In this document: positions 8,835-18,155 of the stretch, piece after piece
Numbering within the stretch: position 1 is the stretch's first letter
Layout of the letters: every line of letters begins with the position of its first letter
From: Glutamicibacter uratoxydans
GTDB taxonomy: Bacteria; Actinomycetota; Actinomycetes; Actinomycetales; Micrococcaceae
Reading direction: 5' to 3'
Length of the DNA stretch: 64,000 nucleotides
Assembly: GCF_006539925.1 (NCBI RefSeq)
Contig: NZ_BJNY01000015.1
Coordinates: 1 to 64,000 of the forward strand
Notes under the pieces: generated by a model
What the model was told of the DNA's origin: nothing
The model's input: the letters and a program-made list of their open reading frames with translations, nothing else
The model's database searches: none
Position numbers and translations under genes: made by a program

Positions 8835-8872
8835 GTAACGCGGATGAAACAATCGAGACACCATTGTGAAAC
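8835..8872 (+). promoter_or_regulatory. GlnR box upstream of glnA
   Basis: Four half-sites with exact 6-base gaps read GTAAC, GAAAC, GACAC, GAAAC at 8835, 8846, 8857 and 8868. This is the full a-b-a-b arrangement described for actinobacterial GlnR (gTnAC-n6-GaAAC-n6-GtnAC-n6-GAAAC), with one base off in the third half-site. It ends 98 bases before the glnA ATG and points to nitrogen-dependent control. Confidence 0.8.
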
Positions 8873-8970
8873 GGATTCTAGGTAAAGTTGTCATGTAAGC
8901 AAGAGGACAGATCAGTTCCACAGATCGTTCCGTTTACCAAACTCATACCTCAACAGGGAGCAACCTGCAC

Positions 8971-10395
8971 ATGTTTACCAGTCCAGAAGAAGCTTTGGCC
9001 TACATCGCTGAAGAGGACGTCAAGTTCGTCGACATTCGATTCACTGACCTTCCAGGTGTACAGCAGCACTTCAACGTGCCAGCAAAGTCGGTCGACGCAG
9101 ACTTCTTCGTCAACGGCCAGCTCTTCGACGGTTCTTCCATTCGTGGTTTCGCGGGCGTTTCCGATTCCGACATGCAGCTGATCCCGGATGTCACCACCGG
9201 TTTCATCGATCCATTCCGCCTGGAAAAGACCCTCGCGTTCAACTTCTCCATCATCAGCCCACGCACCGGTGAGCCATACCACCGCGACCCACGCGGCGTG
9301 GCAGAGCGTGCAGAGGCCTACCTCGAGTCGACCGGCATCGCCGACACCGCCTTCTTCGCTCCTGAAGCAGAATTCTTCATCTTCGAAGACGTCCGCTACG
9401 AGTCCAAGCCCCAGGGTGCGTTCTACAAGATCGATTCCGACGAGGCTCCATGGAACACCGGCCGCAAGGAAGAGGGCGGCAACCAGGGCTACAAGACCCC
9501 GTTCAAGGGCGGCTACTTCCCTGTCTCCCCTACCGACAAGCAGGCAGACCTTCGCGATGCGATCTGCATCGAGCTGGACAATGTCGGCCTTGAGGTCGAG
9601 CGCAGCCACCACGAGGTCGGCGCCGCAGGCCAGGCAGAGATCAACTACAAGTTCAACACCATGGTCCACGCGGCTGATGAGCTGATGCTCTTCAAGTATG
9701 TCGTGAAGAACGTGGCGGATGCTTGGGGCAAGTCGGCAACCTTCATGCCAAAGCCGGTCTTCGGCGACAACGGCTCGGGCATGCACGTGCACCAGTCGCT
9801 GTGGAGCAACGGCGAACCGCTGTTCTACGACGAGAAGGGCTATGCAGGCCTGTCCGACATCGCCCGCTGGTACATCGGCGGCATCCTGAAGCACGCCGAC
9901 GCCGTGCTGGCATTCACCAACCCAACGGTGAACTCCTACCGCCGTCTGGTCAAGGGCTACGAAGCTCCGGTCAACATGGTGTACTCGCAGGGCAACCGTT
10001 CTGCCGGCGTCCGCATCCCGGTCACCGGTTCGAACCCGAAGGCCAAGCGCATCGAATTCCGCGCACCGGATGCCTCCTCGAACCCGTACCTGGCTTTCGC
10101 AGCCCAGCTGATGGCAGGCCTGGATGGCGTCAAGAACCGCATCGAGCCGGCAGAGCCGATCGACAAGGACCTGTACGAGCTGCCAGCAGAAGAAGCCAAG
10201 GACATCCAGCGTGCGCCGGAGACCCTTGAGCAGGCGCTGCAGGCTCTAGAAGCAGACCACGACTTCCTGCTCGAAGGCGGCGTTTTCACCGAGGATCTGA
10301 TCCAGACCTGGATCGAGTACAAGCGCGAGAACGAGATCAAGCCATTGAGCCTGCGCCCGAACCCATACGAGTTCGAGCTGTACTACGGCTGCTAA
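8971..10395 (+). CDS. glnA: Glutamine synthetase, type I (adenylylatable)
   Basis: Makes glutamine from glutamate, ammonia and ATP. It is the main assimilatory enzyme, a cytoplasmic dodecamer. The 474 residues include the N-terminal DGSSIRGF loop, the metal and substrate motifs PEAEFFIF and [12 protein letters not shown], the ATP-site segment [14 protein letters not shown] and the RIP motif GVRIPV. Tyr402 in DLYELP aligns with the adenylylation site of the GSI-beta class, which fits the GlnE gene on the opposite strand nearby. An AGGGAG site precedes the ATG. The GlnR box upstream predicts induction in nitrogen starvation. Confidence 0.96.
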   Translation: MFTSPEEALAYIAEEDVKFVDIRFTDLPGVQQHFNVPAKSVDADFFVNGQLFDGSSIRGFAGVSDSDMQLIPDVTTGFIDPFRLEKTLAFNFSIISPRTGEPYHRDPRGVAERAEAYLESTGIADTAFFAPEAEFFIFEDVRYESKPQGAFYKIDSDEAPWNTGRKEEGGNQGYKTPFKGGYFPVSPTDKQADLRDAICIELDNVGLEVERSHHEVGAAGQAEINYKFNTMVHAADELMLFKYVVKNVADAWGKSATFMPKPVFGDNGSGMHVHQSLWSNGEPLFYDEKGYAGLSDIARWYIGGILKHADAVLAFTNPTVNSYRRLVKGYEAPVNMVYSQGNRSAGVRIPVTGSNPKAKRIEFRAPDASSNPYLAFAAQLMAGLDGVKNRIEPAEPIDKDLYELPAEEAKDIQRAPETLEQALQALEADHDFLLEGGVFTEDLIQTWIEYKRENEIKPLSLRPNPYEFELYYGC

Positions 10396-10433
10396 GCAGC
10401 TGACGCGGGTCCTGCCCGCCTGAGTCCGCACAG

Positions 10434-10486
10434 AGTCCGCACGATTTGCCAGAGCATTGCTCCGCGCGAATCGTGCGGACTTTTTT
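10434..10486 (+). terminator. Strong terminator after glnA
   Basis: A perfect 13-bp stem (10434-10446 with 10469-10481) is followed by six T. The long loop contains a second small hairpin (GAGC-ATT-GCTC). Confidence 0.88.
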
Positions 10487-10551
10487 GCGCCGGCACGCGG
10501 GCACAGGCGCAGCACGGCGGACGTTGGCGCTCTGGGCTATGGTGGTGAGTC

Positions 10552-10917
10552 ATGGACACGTCAGATTGGGTCAGCGTTCAGCGCGAGGACGGGGAAACAG
10601 TCGGCTATCTGCAGCCTTTGGATCCGGCATACGAACAGGTGATAGCCCGCAACGTGCTCGGCCACGCGATCCAGAGAGGCATCGACTACCGCAGCGGGGA
10701 AGAACTGCTGATTGAACGGGGCATCAGCGAACTGATGAATGCGTGGATCATCACTGCTGGAGACCAGGCAGGCGATGAAGAATTCAGCATCCTGGAAGTC
10801 ACCCCGCAGGAAATCATCCTCGGCAATGCGCTGCGGACCAAAGCGCTGGCGCCCACGCCGCGCATCAGCATTCCTTGGCCGGACACCGCACCAGTGCTTG
10901 CACGCGCTGGCCGCTAG
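10552..10917 (+). CDS. Conserved-looking hypothetical protein, 121 aa
   Basis: I do not recognise the family. The protein is soluble, acidic in its first two thirds, with no signal peptide or membrane helix. Visible segments are WVSVQREDGETVGYLQPL near the start, an Ile/Glu-rich middle (EELLIERGISEL) and a proline-containing tail. The ATG at 10552 has no Shine-Dalgarno, and a TATGGT hexamer eight bases upstream suggests a nearly leaderless message. It stands alone between the glnA terminator and the convergent glnA2-glnE-DUF1990 operon, with six bases between the two stop codons. Confidence 0.65.
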   Translation: MDTSDWVSVQREDGETVGYLQPLDPAYEQVIARNVLGHAIQRGIDYRSGEELLIERGISELMNAWIITAGDQAGDEEFSILEVTPQEIILGNALRTKALAPTPRISIPWPDTAPVLARAGR

Positions 10918-10923
10918 GCGGCG

Positions 10924-11454
10924 CTAGTCGCACTCGGAGCGCAGAAGCTTGCCCAGCGGAGAAAGGTTCTGCTGCGGCGCGAGCGCCTGGCGGTAGCGGG
11001 CCCTCACTGCCTTCTGCGCGGCGCTGAGCATCGCGAAGCGCTTGCTCCACTCCCCCTTGGCCGCAGGCGCTGACAGTGAGCGGATGATCAGGTACACCTT
11101 GTCGCCGCGCTTATGCAGGATAAATGCCTCTTCGCCGTCGATCGGATGACCTTCGAGGGTCTTGTAGGCGTATCCGATCCGTTCAGGGCTCACCAGAACG
11201 TCGCAGACCTCGATGGGTTCATCAATGGTGACAGGTCCAATGGTCACCGAAAGCTTGGGGCGGGCGCCGAGCGCCACGGTGCTCTCAGGCTTGATGGTGA
11301 AACCGCTGCGCGTCTTCACCTTCCAGCGCATCAACGCGGCGGCCGCTTCCCTCCACAGCTCCTCGCCGGCGCCGAGCAGCGTTTCCTGTTCATAGACCTT
11401 GTAGCGCTTGTCGGTCGGGTTCCATTGGGCACTTGAAATATTGGTCAGCGACAT
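10924..11454 (-). CDS. DUF1990-family protein
   Basis: The 176 residues match the DUF1990 pattern as I know it: an early tryptophan/alanine helix (LWREAAAALMRWKV), a central VLVSPERIGYAYKTLEGHP block with a conserved GHPxxGEEAF stretch, and a C-terminal helix with RARYRQAL. The biochemical function is not established. It is the last gene of an apparent operon, starting eight bases after the glnE stop with an AGGTG ribosome site. A link to glutamine synthetase control is suggested only by position. Confidence 0.75.
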   Translation of the reverse strand: MSLTNISSAQWNPTDKRYKVYEQETLLGAGEELWREAAAALMRWKVKTRSGFTIKPESTVALGARPKLSVTIGPVTIDEPIEVCDVLVSPERIGYAYKTLEGHPIDGEEAFILHKRGDKVYLIIRSLSAPAAKGEWSKRFAMLSAAQKAVRARYRQALAPQQNLSPLGKLLRSECD

Positions 11455-11462
11455 GTGTGCAC

Positions 11463-14400
11463 CTAGTCTTCGAATCCGTAAAAAAGTAGTTCAAAGATAG
11501 CCCGGGAGTGCCGGGTTGCGCGAAGGTAGTCTTCTTCCAGTTCCATCCCGGTGTTCGGCTCGTAGCCGCACCAGCGGGCCACCGCCTCCATTTCCCTGGC
11601 AGAGCTTGGCAGGACGTCGCTGGATCGGCCCGAGGTGATAATTTCGGCGCTGCGGATCTTCGTGGCCAGCCGCCAGGCGATGTCAAGCTGCTGGGCTTCC
11701 TGCTCGCCAATCAGCCCCAAGCCAGCCAGCTGGTCCAGCGCAGTCAAGGTAGAGGTAGTCCGCAGCTCCTCATGCTTCCAGGCATACTGCAGCTGATAGA
11801 ACTGGACCAGCCATTCGACATCAGAGAGCGAGCCGCGGCCCAGCTTCAGATGGCGGTTGGGATCGGCGCCGCGCGGAAGCCGCTCCGCCTCCACCCTGGC
11901 CTTGATCTTCCTGATTTCGCGAATTTCTGCGTCATCAAGCCCGCGCCCATAGCGCAGCGGCTCGATCAACTTCATGAAGTCTTCTGCCAGCTGCTGATCG
12001 CCGGCGAAGGCCCTGGCACGCTGCAAGGCCTGGCGCTCCCAGACTTCCACCCAGCGTTCGTAGTAGGCGGCGTAGGAGTCCAACGAACGCACCAGCGCCC
12101 CCTGGCGGCCCTCGGGGCGAAGATCCGAGTCGATCTTCAGCTTGACTTCTGCAGGGATTGCCGGCTTGAGCGGCTTAGAGCTCCAAGAGATCAGGTCTGC
12201 CACCACCCGCGCCGCCTGTTCCTGGGCCAGCTGCGGGTCGGCCCCCTCCAGCGGCCGCTGGACGTAGAGCACATCGGCATCGGACCCGTAGCCGATCTCG
12301 TACCCGCCCTGGCGTCCCATGGCGATCACCGCAATGCTGCACTGGGCGCCATGTTCCTCGTGGTCGGCGCGCAGCAGCACCTGCAGTATCCCGTCGACCA
12401 TTACCGAGTCGATATCCGACAGAGCCTGGCCCACCTGGTCCACGCGCAGCAGCCCCGCGCCGTCGGCGAGCGCAACGCGCAGGATCTCCCGGCGCCGCAC
12501 CAGCCTGATCTGCCTGATGGCTGCTTCCGGCTGTTTGGTGCGTTGGATGATCGACGCGTTCTGCTGCAGCAGGCTGTCCCGGGTCTGGGGCGTGAGCGAG
12601 CTGTCGCTGCCCAGCCAGGCGGCGGCGGCCGGCTCGTTAGCCAGCAGGTCGGTCAGGAAGCGGGTATTGGACAGCAGGTGGCTCAGGCGTTCTGCCGCGG
12701 CGTTGGTATCCCTGAGCATGCCGAGGAACCAGTGGGTCTTGCCCAGCGCCTCGCTCAGCCTCCTGAAGCCCAGCAGGCCTGCATCCGGGTCGACGCCCCG
12801 GGCAAACCAGTCCAGGAGCACCGGCAGCAGCTGGCGCTGCAGCGAGGCGCGGCGGGACACGCCTCCGGTGAGCGCCTCGATGTGCCGCATGGCGGCCTTG
12901 GGGTCCAGGTAGCCCAGGGCGCTCAGGCGCGCTTGGGCGGACTCTGCGGTCAACCGCACTTCGTCCGCTGACAGGTTGGAGCTGCTGACCAGCAGCGGAC
13001 GGTAGAAGATGCGTTCGTGCAGGGAGCGGACCAGCCGCTTGGTTTCGTTCCAGCGCCGCATCAAAGCTTCGGGGCTGGCATGCGCCAGGTCCCCGGCGCC
13101 GCGGATGGCGCGGGCCAGCACCCGCTGGGCGTGCTCTCCGCGCGGCATCAAGTGGGTGCGGCGCAGCTGGCTGAGCTGGATTCGATGCTCCAGCAGGCGC
13201 AGGAAGCGGTAGGAGCCGTCGAAGTTCACCGCGTCGTCGCGGCCGATGTACCCGGTGTCGCTCATGGCCTGGATGGCCAGGGTGGTGGTGGCTACCTGGA
13301 TGCTGGGTTCGACGCGGCCGTGGACCAGCTGCAGCAGCTGGACGGTGAACTCTACGTCGCGCAGCCCGCCGGGGCCCAGCTTGATCTGCCAGGGCACGTC
13401 GTCCTTGCTGATGTTGTTGCTGACCCGCCGGCGCATTGCCTGCACTGACTCGACGAAGCCTTCGCGCTGCGAACTGGACCAGACCATGGGTGAGACCATG
13501 CGCTCGTAGGCCTGGCCCAGGTCCTTGTCTCCGGCGATGGCCCGGGCCTTGAGCAGGGCCTGGAACTCCCAGGAGTGCGCCCAGCGCTGGTAGTAGGCCT
13601 CGTGGGAGGACAGGGTGCGGGACAGGGCGCCGTCCTTGCCTTCGGGGCGCAGGTTCGCGTCCACTTCCCAGAGCATCGGCTCGGGGCCCGGGACCATAAT
13701 GGCGCGGGCGGTATGCCCGCACAGCACCGTGGCGATGGCTCCTGCCTGTTCTTCGCTGATGCCGGGCAAGCTGCCGTGCACGTAGATGACGTCGACGTCC
13801 GAGATGTAGTTCAGTTCGCGGGCACCGCACTTGCCCATGCCGATCACCGAAACCTTGACCTGGTCGATGTCCTGGGCGCTGAATTGTTCTGCGGCTTCCG
13901 CGCGGGCGACGGCAAGCGCCGCTTCCAGGGCGGCGGCCGCCATGTCTGCCAGTTCTGCCGCAACCTGCGGCATGACCCACTGAGGCTGGGCGCTGCCCAG
14001 GTCCCGGTGGGCCAGGGACAGCAGCGCCAGCCGGTAGCCGACCCTCAGCTTGTTGCGGGCTTCTGCCCCGGTGCAGGAGGCCACCCAGTGCCCGTTGGGG
14101 CTTTGCACCGCTCCCACGGAGTCGAGCAGCGCGTTCTTGAGCGTCTGCGCATCGACGGGAACGAACCCCGTGGGCGGTGCGCTGCTGATGACTTCAAGCC
14201 CCTGGGCGCAGCGGATCAGGAATTCGCCCAGGGCCGAGGAGCTGCCCAGCAGGCGCACCAGTGCTTGGGCGCTGTGCGGATCGGAGAAGATCTTTACTGC
14301 CGCCGGGTGCTTGTCCACAAGGCGCAGCGCCAGCAGCAGCGCTTGGTCCGGGTCCGGCGCATGGGCCATCATCCTCACGATGAGCTCTGGATCTACGGTG

Positions 14401-14489
14401 GCAAGTTCCTTGGATTCGAGGAACTTCTTGGCCCGCTCGATGTCGGAGAATCCGGCGTTGATCAGTGCCCGTGAGGATATTACTGTCAT
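11463..14489 (-). CDS. glnE: Bifunctional glutamine synthetase adenylyltransferase/deadenylylase
   Basis: GlnE attaches AMP to, and removes it from, the regulatory tyrosine of GlnA, setting its activity to nitrogen supply. The 1008 residues contain two nucleotidyltransferase halves. One has GMGKCGARELNYISDVDV near residue 217 and the other AMGRQGGYEIGYGSDADV near 724, each followed by a helical GlnD-UR-type linker region. It lies 48 bases after glnA2 in the same direction, the order also found in mycobacteria. Confidence 0.94.
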   Translation of the reverse strand: MTVISSRALINAGFSDIERAKKFLESKELATVDPELIVRMMAHAPDPDQALLLALRLVDKHPAAVKIFSDPHSAQALVRLLGSSSALGEFLIRCAQGLEVISSAPPTGFVPVDAQTLKNALLDSVGAVQSPNGHWVASCTGAEARNKLRVGYRLALLSLAHRDLGSAQPQWVMPQVAAELADMAAAALEAALAVARAEAAEQFSAQDIDQVKVSVIGMGKCGARELNYISDVDVIYVHGSLPGISEEQAGAIATVLCGHTARAIMVPGPEPMLWEVDANLRPEGKDGALSRTLSSHEAYYQRWAHSWEFQALLKARAIAGDKDLGQAYERMVSPMVWSSSQREGFVESVQAMRRRVSNNISKDDVPWQIKLGPGGLRDVEFTVQLLQLVHGRVEPSIQVATTTLAIQAMSDTGYIGRDDAVNFDGSYRFLRLLEHRIQLSQLRRTHLMPRGEHAQRVLARAIRGAGDLAHASPEALMRRWNETKRLVRSLHERIFYRPLLVSSSNLSADEVRLTAESAQARLSALGYLDPKAAMRHIEALTGGVSRRASLQRQLLPVLLDWFARGVDPDAGLLGFRRLSEALGKTHWFLGMLRDTNAAAERLSHLLSNTRFLTDLLANEPAAAAWLGSDSSLTPQTRDSLLQQNASIIQRTKQPEAAIRQIRLVRRREILRVALADGAGLLRVDQVGQALSDIDSVMVDGILQVLLRADHEEHGAQCSIAVIAMGRQGGYEIGYGSDADVLYVQRPLEGADPQLAQEQAARVVADLISWSSKPLKPAIPAEVKLKIDSDLRPEGRQGALVRSLDSYAAYYERWVEVWERQALQRARAFAGDQQLAEDFMKLIEPLRYGRGLDDAEIREIRKIKARVEAERLPRGADPNRHLKLGRGSLSDVEWLVQFYQLQYAWKHEELRTTSTLTALDQLAGLGLIGEQEAQQLDIAWRLATKIRSAEIITSGRSSDVLPSSAREMEAVARWCGYEPNTGMELEEDYLRATRHSRAIFELLFYGFED

Positions 14490-14537
14490 GGCGTTGTTCT
14501 TGGCTCCTGCATTTCTTGCTGCGCTCGCGCGGAGGGG

Positions 14538-15878
14538 TTAAAGATTCCCCAGGTACTTGTCCAGTTCGTAGGGGGTGATGACCTGCCGGTATTCTTCCCA
14601 CTCGGTGCGCTTATTGGCAAGGAATGAATTGAAGACCTGTTCTCCAAGGATTTCAGCCATCAGCTCGGATTCCTCCATGGCCCGCAGCGCATCGTGCAGG
14701 CTGCCGGGCAATGGCACGTGGCCCGAGGCGCGGCGTTCTGCCGTAGACAGGCTCCAGACATCGTCCTCGGTCGGATCCTCCAGCTCGTAGCCTTCGCGGA
14801 TGCCCTTCAGGCCGGCACCCAACAGGCAGGCATAGGCCAGGTAGGGGTTAGCCGCCGAGTCGATGCCGCGGTACTCCACGCGGGCACTCTGGCCCTTGCC
14901 CGGCTTGTACAGCGGGACGCGCAGCAGGGCCGAGCGGTTGTTGTGCCCCCAAGAGCGGTGGCTCGGGGCTTCTCCCCCGCCCCACAGGCGCTTGTAGGAG
15001 TTGACGAACTGGTTGGTAATCGCGGTCAATTCCTGGGCGTGGTGCAGGATGCCGGCAATGAATGAGCGCGCTACGTCCGAGAGCTGGTATTCGCGTCCCG
15101 CTTCGAAGAAGGCGTTGGCATCTCCCTCGAACAGCGAAAAGTGGGTGTGCATGCCGCTGCCCGGGTGCTCGGCGAAGGGCTTGGGCATAAACGTTGCGTG
15201 AATGCCCTTCTGCATGGCCATTTCCTTGATGACGGTGCGGAAGGTCATGATGTTGTCCGCCGTCTGCAGGGCGTCGGCGTAGCGCAGGTCGATCTCGTTC
15301 TGGCCGGGGCCGGTTTCATGGTGGGAGAATTCCACCGAAATGCCCAGTGCTTCAAGGGTTGTCACCGAGGCGCGGCGGAAGTCCTGGCCCACCCCGTCGG
15401 GGACATGGTCGAAGTAGCCGCCGTTGTCGATCGGCTGCGGGCGACCGTGCTTGTCCAGCTCGGCGTTCTTCAGCAGGTAGAACTCGATCTCGGGGTGCGT
15501 ATAGCAGGTGAAGCCCATGTTGGCCGCCTCGGTCAGCTGGCGCTTGAGCACCTGGCGGGGGTCGGCGTTCGACGGCTGGCCCTCGGGGGTGAGGATGTCG
15601 CAGAACATGCGGGAGGTCGGCTCGACCTCTCCGCGCCATGGCAGCAGCTGGAAGGTGGCAGGATCCGGCTGCAGCAGCATGTCTGATTCGGAGATGCGCG
15701 AGAGCCCGTCAATCGACGATCCGTCGAAGCCCAGCCCCTCTTCAAAGGCGTCTTCCACCTCCGCCGGGGCAAGCGCTACAGATTTGAGCGAGCCGACCAC
15801 ATCGGTAAACCACATACGCACGAATCGAACGTCACGTTCTTCAATGGTGCGCAGCACGAACTCTTGCTGACGATCCAT
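14538..15878 (-). CDS. glnA2: Glutamine synthetase-like protein GlnA2
   Basis: A second type I glutamine synthetase of 446 residues with the usual FDGSSIDG, HPEIEFYLL, HHETGPGQNEID and KPFAEHPGSGMHTH motifs. The stretch matching the adenylylation loop of GlnA reads DDVWSLSTAERR, with tryptophan instead of tyrosine, so GlnE should not modify it. Mycobacterial GlnA2, at the same place next to glnE, is dispensable for glutamine supply, and some actinobacterial GlnA paralogues act on polyamines. The true substrate here is open. It heads the glnA2-glnE-DUF1990 operon and diverges from panB. Confidence 0.9.
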   Translation of the reverse strand: MDRQQEFVLRTIEERDVRFVRMWFTDVVGSLKSVALAPAEVEDAFEEGLGFDGSSIDGLSRISESDMLLQPDPATFQLLPWRGEVEPTSRMFCDILTPEGQPSNADPRQVLKRQLTEAANMGFTCYTHPEIEFYLLKNAELDKHGRPQPIDNGGYFDHVPDGVGQDFRRASVTTLEALGISVEFSHHETGPGQNEIDLRYADALQTADNIMTFRTVIKEMAMQKGIHATFMPKPFAEHPGSGMHTHFSLFEGDANAFFEAGREYQLSDVARSFIAGILHHAQELTAITNQFVNSYKRLWGGGEAPSHRSWGHNNRSALLRVPLYKPGKGQSARVEYRGIDSAANPYLAYACLLGAGLKGIREGYELEDPTEDDVWSLSTAERRASGHVPLPGSLHDALRAMEESELMAEILGEQVFNSFLANKRTEWEEYRQVITPYELDKYLGNL

Positions 15879-16000
15879 CTTCCACCGCCTTGTAAATCCT
15901 CGAATCCGGCGCTTACTGGGCCGGTAGTAATCATGACCTGTTGCAAGACTATATCTTTTAGCACCCCCGCAGGTGCAAGCACCGCCAGCCTCAAGTGCGA

Positions 16001-16006
16001 TACAGT
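16001..16006 (+). promoter_or_regulatory. -10 hexamer for leaderless panB
   Basis: TACAGT is followed by exactly six bases and then the ATG at 16013. It supports the 16013 start over an upstream in-frame GTG at 15995, which lies before this box. Confidence 0.5.
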
Positions 16007-16012
16007 CATTTC

Positions 16013-16849
16013 ATGCCCCAACCATATGTAGCGAACCCTGAGAAAGGCCCGTCTCGCATTCGGGTTCACCACCTACAGCAAGCCAAAGAACGCGGCGAAA
16101 AATTCGCCATGTTAACCGCTTATGACGTCATGATGGCCGAAATCTTCGATTCCGCCGGCATTGAGATCCTGCTGGTCGGCGACTCTGCGGCGAATACCGT
16201 CATCGGCTACAGCTCGACCCTGCCGATCACCGTGGACGAAATGATCGTCTTCATCAAGGCCGTATCCAACGGCGCCAAGCGCGCCATGGTCGTAGCCGAC
16301 CTGCCTTTCGGCAGCTACGAGCAATCCCCAGCACAGGCAGTCGAAACCGCCGTGCGCCTGATGAAGGAAGGCGGCGCCCACGCGGTGAAGATGGAAGGCA
16401 CCGCCGCCTTTGCCGAGCACGTGCGCGCCATGGTGCTGGCAGGCGTGCCGGTCATCGGCCACATCGGCTTCACCCCGCAGGCCGAACATGCGCTGGGCGG
16501 GTACCGCATCCAGGGCCGCGGCGACGCCGCCGAGACCATGAAGCGCGATGCGCTGGCCTTCCAGGACGCCGGCGCGTTCTGCATCCTGATGGAAATGGTT
16601 CCAAGCCCGGTCGCTGCGCAGATCGACGAAGCCCTGCGGGTGCCGACCATCGGCATCGGCGCCGGAGCCTCGACCACCGGACAGGTGCTGGTCTGGCAGG
16701 ACATGCTGGGACTCGGCGGACACCGCACCCCGAAGTTCGTCAAGAAATATGCGGACCTGCGCTCGGTGGTCACGGCGGCCGTGGGCGCCTACCACCAGGA
16801 TGTGCTCACGGGGCAGTTCCCGAGCGAAGAATACGAGTTCGACAAGTAG
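16013..16849 (+). CDS. panB: 3-methyl-2-oxobutanoate hydroxymethyltransferase
   Basis: First committed step of pantothenate synthesis: it transfers a hydroxymethyl group from methylene-tetrahydrofolate to 2-oxoisovalerate to give ketopantoate. The 278-residue TIM barrel has the Mg-site motif LLVGDSAANT, the DLPFGSYE segment, KMEG and GHIGFTPQ in mid-protein, and the GIGAGASTTGQVLVWQD block. I placed the start at ATG 16013 because a -10 box ends six bases before it. An in-frame GTG at 15995 would add six residues. It is divergent from glnA2 and convergent with a SPOR-like gene across a hairpin. Confidence 0.94.
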   Translation: MPQPYVANPEKGPSRIRVHHLQQAKERGEKFAMLTAYDVMMAEIFDSAGIEILLVGDSAANTVIGYSSTLPITVDEMIVFIKAVSNGAKRAMVVADLPFGSYEQSPAQAVETAVRLMKEGGAHAVKMEGTAAFAEHVRAMVLAGVPVIGHIGFTPQAEHALGGYRIQGRGDAAETMKRDALAFQDAGAFCILMEMVPSPVAAQIDEALRVPTIGIGAGASTTGQVLVWQDMLGLGGHRTPKFVKKYADLRSVVTAAVGAYHQDVLTGQFPSEEYEFDK

Positions 16850-16880
16850 CAGGCCGCGCAGCGCGATGAGGCTGCACCAG

Positions 16881-16924
16881 ATGCCGCAGGCACCGGTTGG
16901 TTTCCCTTCCGGTGCCTGCGGCAT
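16881..16924. terminator. Hairpin terminator after panB
   Basis: A perfect 16-bp stem (16881-16896 with 16909-16924) has a 12-base loop. It lies between convergent panB and the SPOR-like gene. There is no long T-run on either side, so it is a strong but U-poor structure. Confidence 0.72.
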
Positions 16925-16930
16925 TCGAGC

Positions 16931-17125
16931 TTAATCGTCTTCTTCGTCCTGTTCGTCCCAGGCCTCGTTGCGTGCCTGGACTTTGGCCATGGCATTGCGT
17001 GCTTCGTCTTCGCTGTCATAGGGGCCCAGCAGCTGCGACCAGTCGGACTGCGGGCCGCGTTCGATGGACTTGGTGGCCACGTTGTACCAATACTGGCCTT
17101 CGCCGGGGGTGCCAACCGAGCTCAT
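16931..17125 (-). CDS. Short SPOR-like protein, 64 aa
   Basis: A small acidic protein with an aromatic opening (QYWYNVATKSIERG) and the helix-strand order of SPOR-type sequences (LLGPYDSEDEARNAMAKV). It ends in a very acidic tail, WDEQDEEDD. SPOR domains bind denuded peptidoglycan, but this one lacks a signal peptide or membrane anchor, so a cytoplasmic role is also possible. The start at ATG 17125 is set by a good AAGGAG site. An upstream in-frame start would add 24 residues of unrelated sequence. It is divergent from map. Confidence 0.75.
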   Translation of the reverse strand: MSSVGTPGEGQYWYNVATKSIERGPQSDWSQLLGPYDSEDEARNAMAKVQARNEAWDEQDEEDD

Positions 17126-17246
17126 GGTTTCTCCTTGGATCCAGGTGGGTTCTGTTGATCTCCACGCTAGCCTATCCGCAGTAGATTTAGCTCTCAATCA
17201 GGCCGGTGAAGTGCCGCATCGGGGCTCTTGACTGCCCCTCGGGCGC

Positions 17247-17252
17247 TAGAAT
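17247..17252 (+). promoter_or_regulatory. -10 hexamer for leaderless map
   Basis: TAGAAT is followed by six bases and then the map ATG at 17259. No Shine-Dalgarno fits in between. Confidence 0.55.
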
Positions 17253-17258
17253 GGGGCC

Positions 17259-18134
17259 ATGGCAACTGCTGCAACTGCACCTATTGGAAATTTGATCCCG
17301 GGCGTCGTCTCCCCCCAGCTTCCCGTCCCGAAGCATATTGAACGACCTGAATATGTGGGCAAAAAAGAACCCGCAGAGAATACTGCCTCCGAGGTGAAGA
17401 GCCCAGAGGTCATCGAACGCATCCGCATCGCCTCGCGCATTGCAGCCCAGGCGCTGGAAGTAGTCGGCAAGGCCTGCCAGCCTGGCATCACCACCGATGA
17501 GCTGGACCGCATCGGCCACGAGTTCTTGATGGACCACAACGCCTACCCTTCAACCCTCGGCTACCGTGGCTTCCCCAAATCCCTGTGCTCCTCGCTGAAC
17601 GAGGTCATCTGCCATGGAATCCCCGACTCCACGGTGCTGGCCGACGGCGACATCATCAACATCGACATCACCGCCTACATCGGCGGCGTGCATGGAGACA
17701 ACAATGCGACCTTCCTGGTGGGAGACGTCGACGAAGAGTCCCGCCTGCTGGTCGAGCGCACGCAGATGGCGCTGACCCGTGCCATCAAGGCGGTGATGCC
17801 CGGCCGGGAGATCAACGTGATCGGGCGGACCATCGAAAGCTACGCCAAGCGCTTTGGCTATGGCGTGGTCAAGGACTTCACCGGACACGGCGTGGGCGAA
17901 GCCTTCCACTCTGGGCTGATTATTCCGCACTATGACGCGGCTCCTGCCTACAACACCCTGATCGAGCCGGGCATGGTGTTCACCATTGAGCCGATGCTGA
18001 CCCTGGGCACGATCGAATGGGACATGTGGGCCGATGACTGGACCGTGACCACCAAGGACAAGAAGCGCACCGCCCAGTTCGAGCACACCCTGCTGGTCAC
18101 CGATGACGGCGCGGAAATCCTGACCCTGCCATAG
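17259..18134 (+). CDS. map: Methionine aminopeptidase, type I with N-terminal extension
   Basis: Removes the initiator methionine from new proteins. The 291-residue protein has the pita-bread catalytic domain with metal ligands in [16 protein letters not shown] (two Asp), GHGVGEAFH (His), FTIEPML (Glu) and QFEHTLLV (Glu). About 45 residues precede it, with a proline-rich [19 protein letters not shown] stretch. This is the type 1c form known from mycobacterial MapB, where the linker is thought to dock on the ribosome. The start is leaderless-type. It is convergent with nrdR over a shared terminator. Confidence 0.95.
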   Translation: MATAATAPIGNLIPGVVSPQLPVPKHIERPEYVGKKEPAENTASEVKSPEVIERIRIASRIAAQALEVVGKACQPGITTDELDRIGHEFLMDHNAYPSTLGYRGFPKSLCSSLNEVICHGIPDSTVLADGDIINIDITAYIGGVHGDNNATFLVGDVDEESRLLVERTQMALTRAIKAVMPGREINVIGRTIESYAKRFGYGVVKDFTGHGVGEAFHSGLIIPHYDAAPAYNTLIEPGMVFTIEPMLTLGTIEWDMWADDWTVTTKDKKRTAQFEHTLLVTDDGAEILTLP

Positions 18135-18155
18135 CCCGCGGGGAGCGTGCAACAA

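Noticed and set aside
11508-12971. 487-residue plus-strand frame opposite glnE
   Set aside because: Antisense shadow typical of high-GC genes. No recognisable domain, and glnE is intact beneath it.
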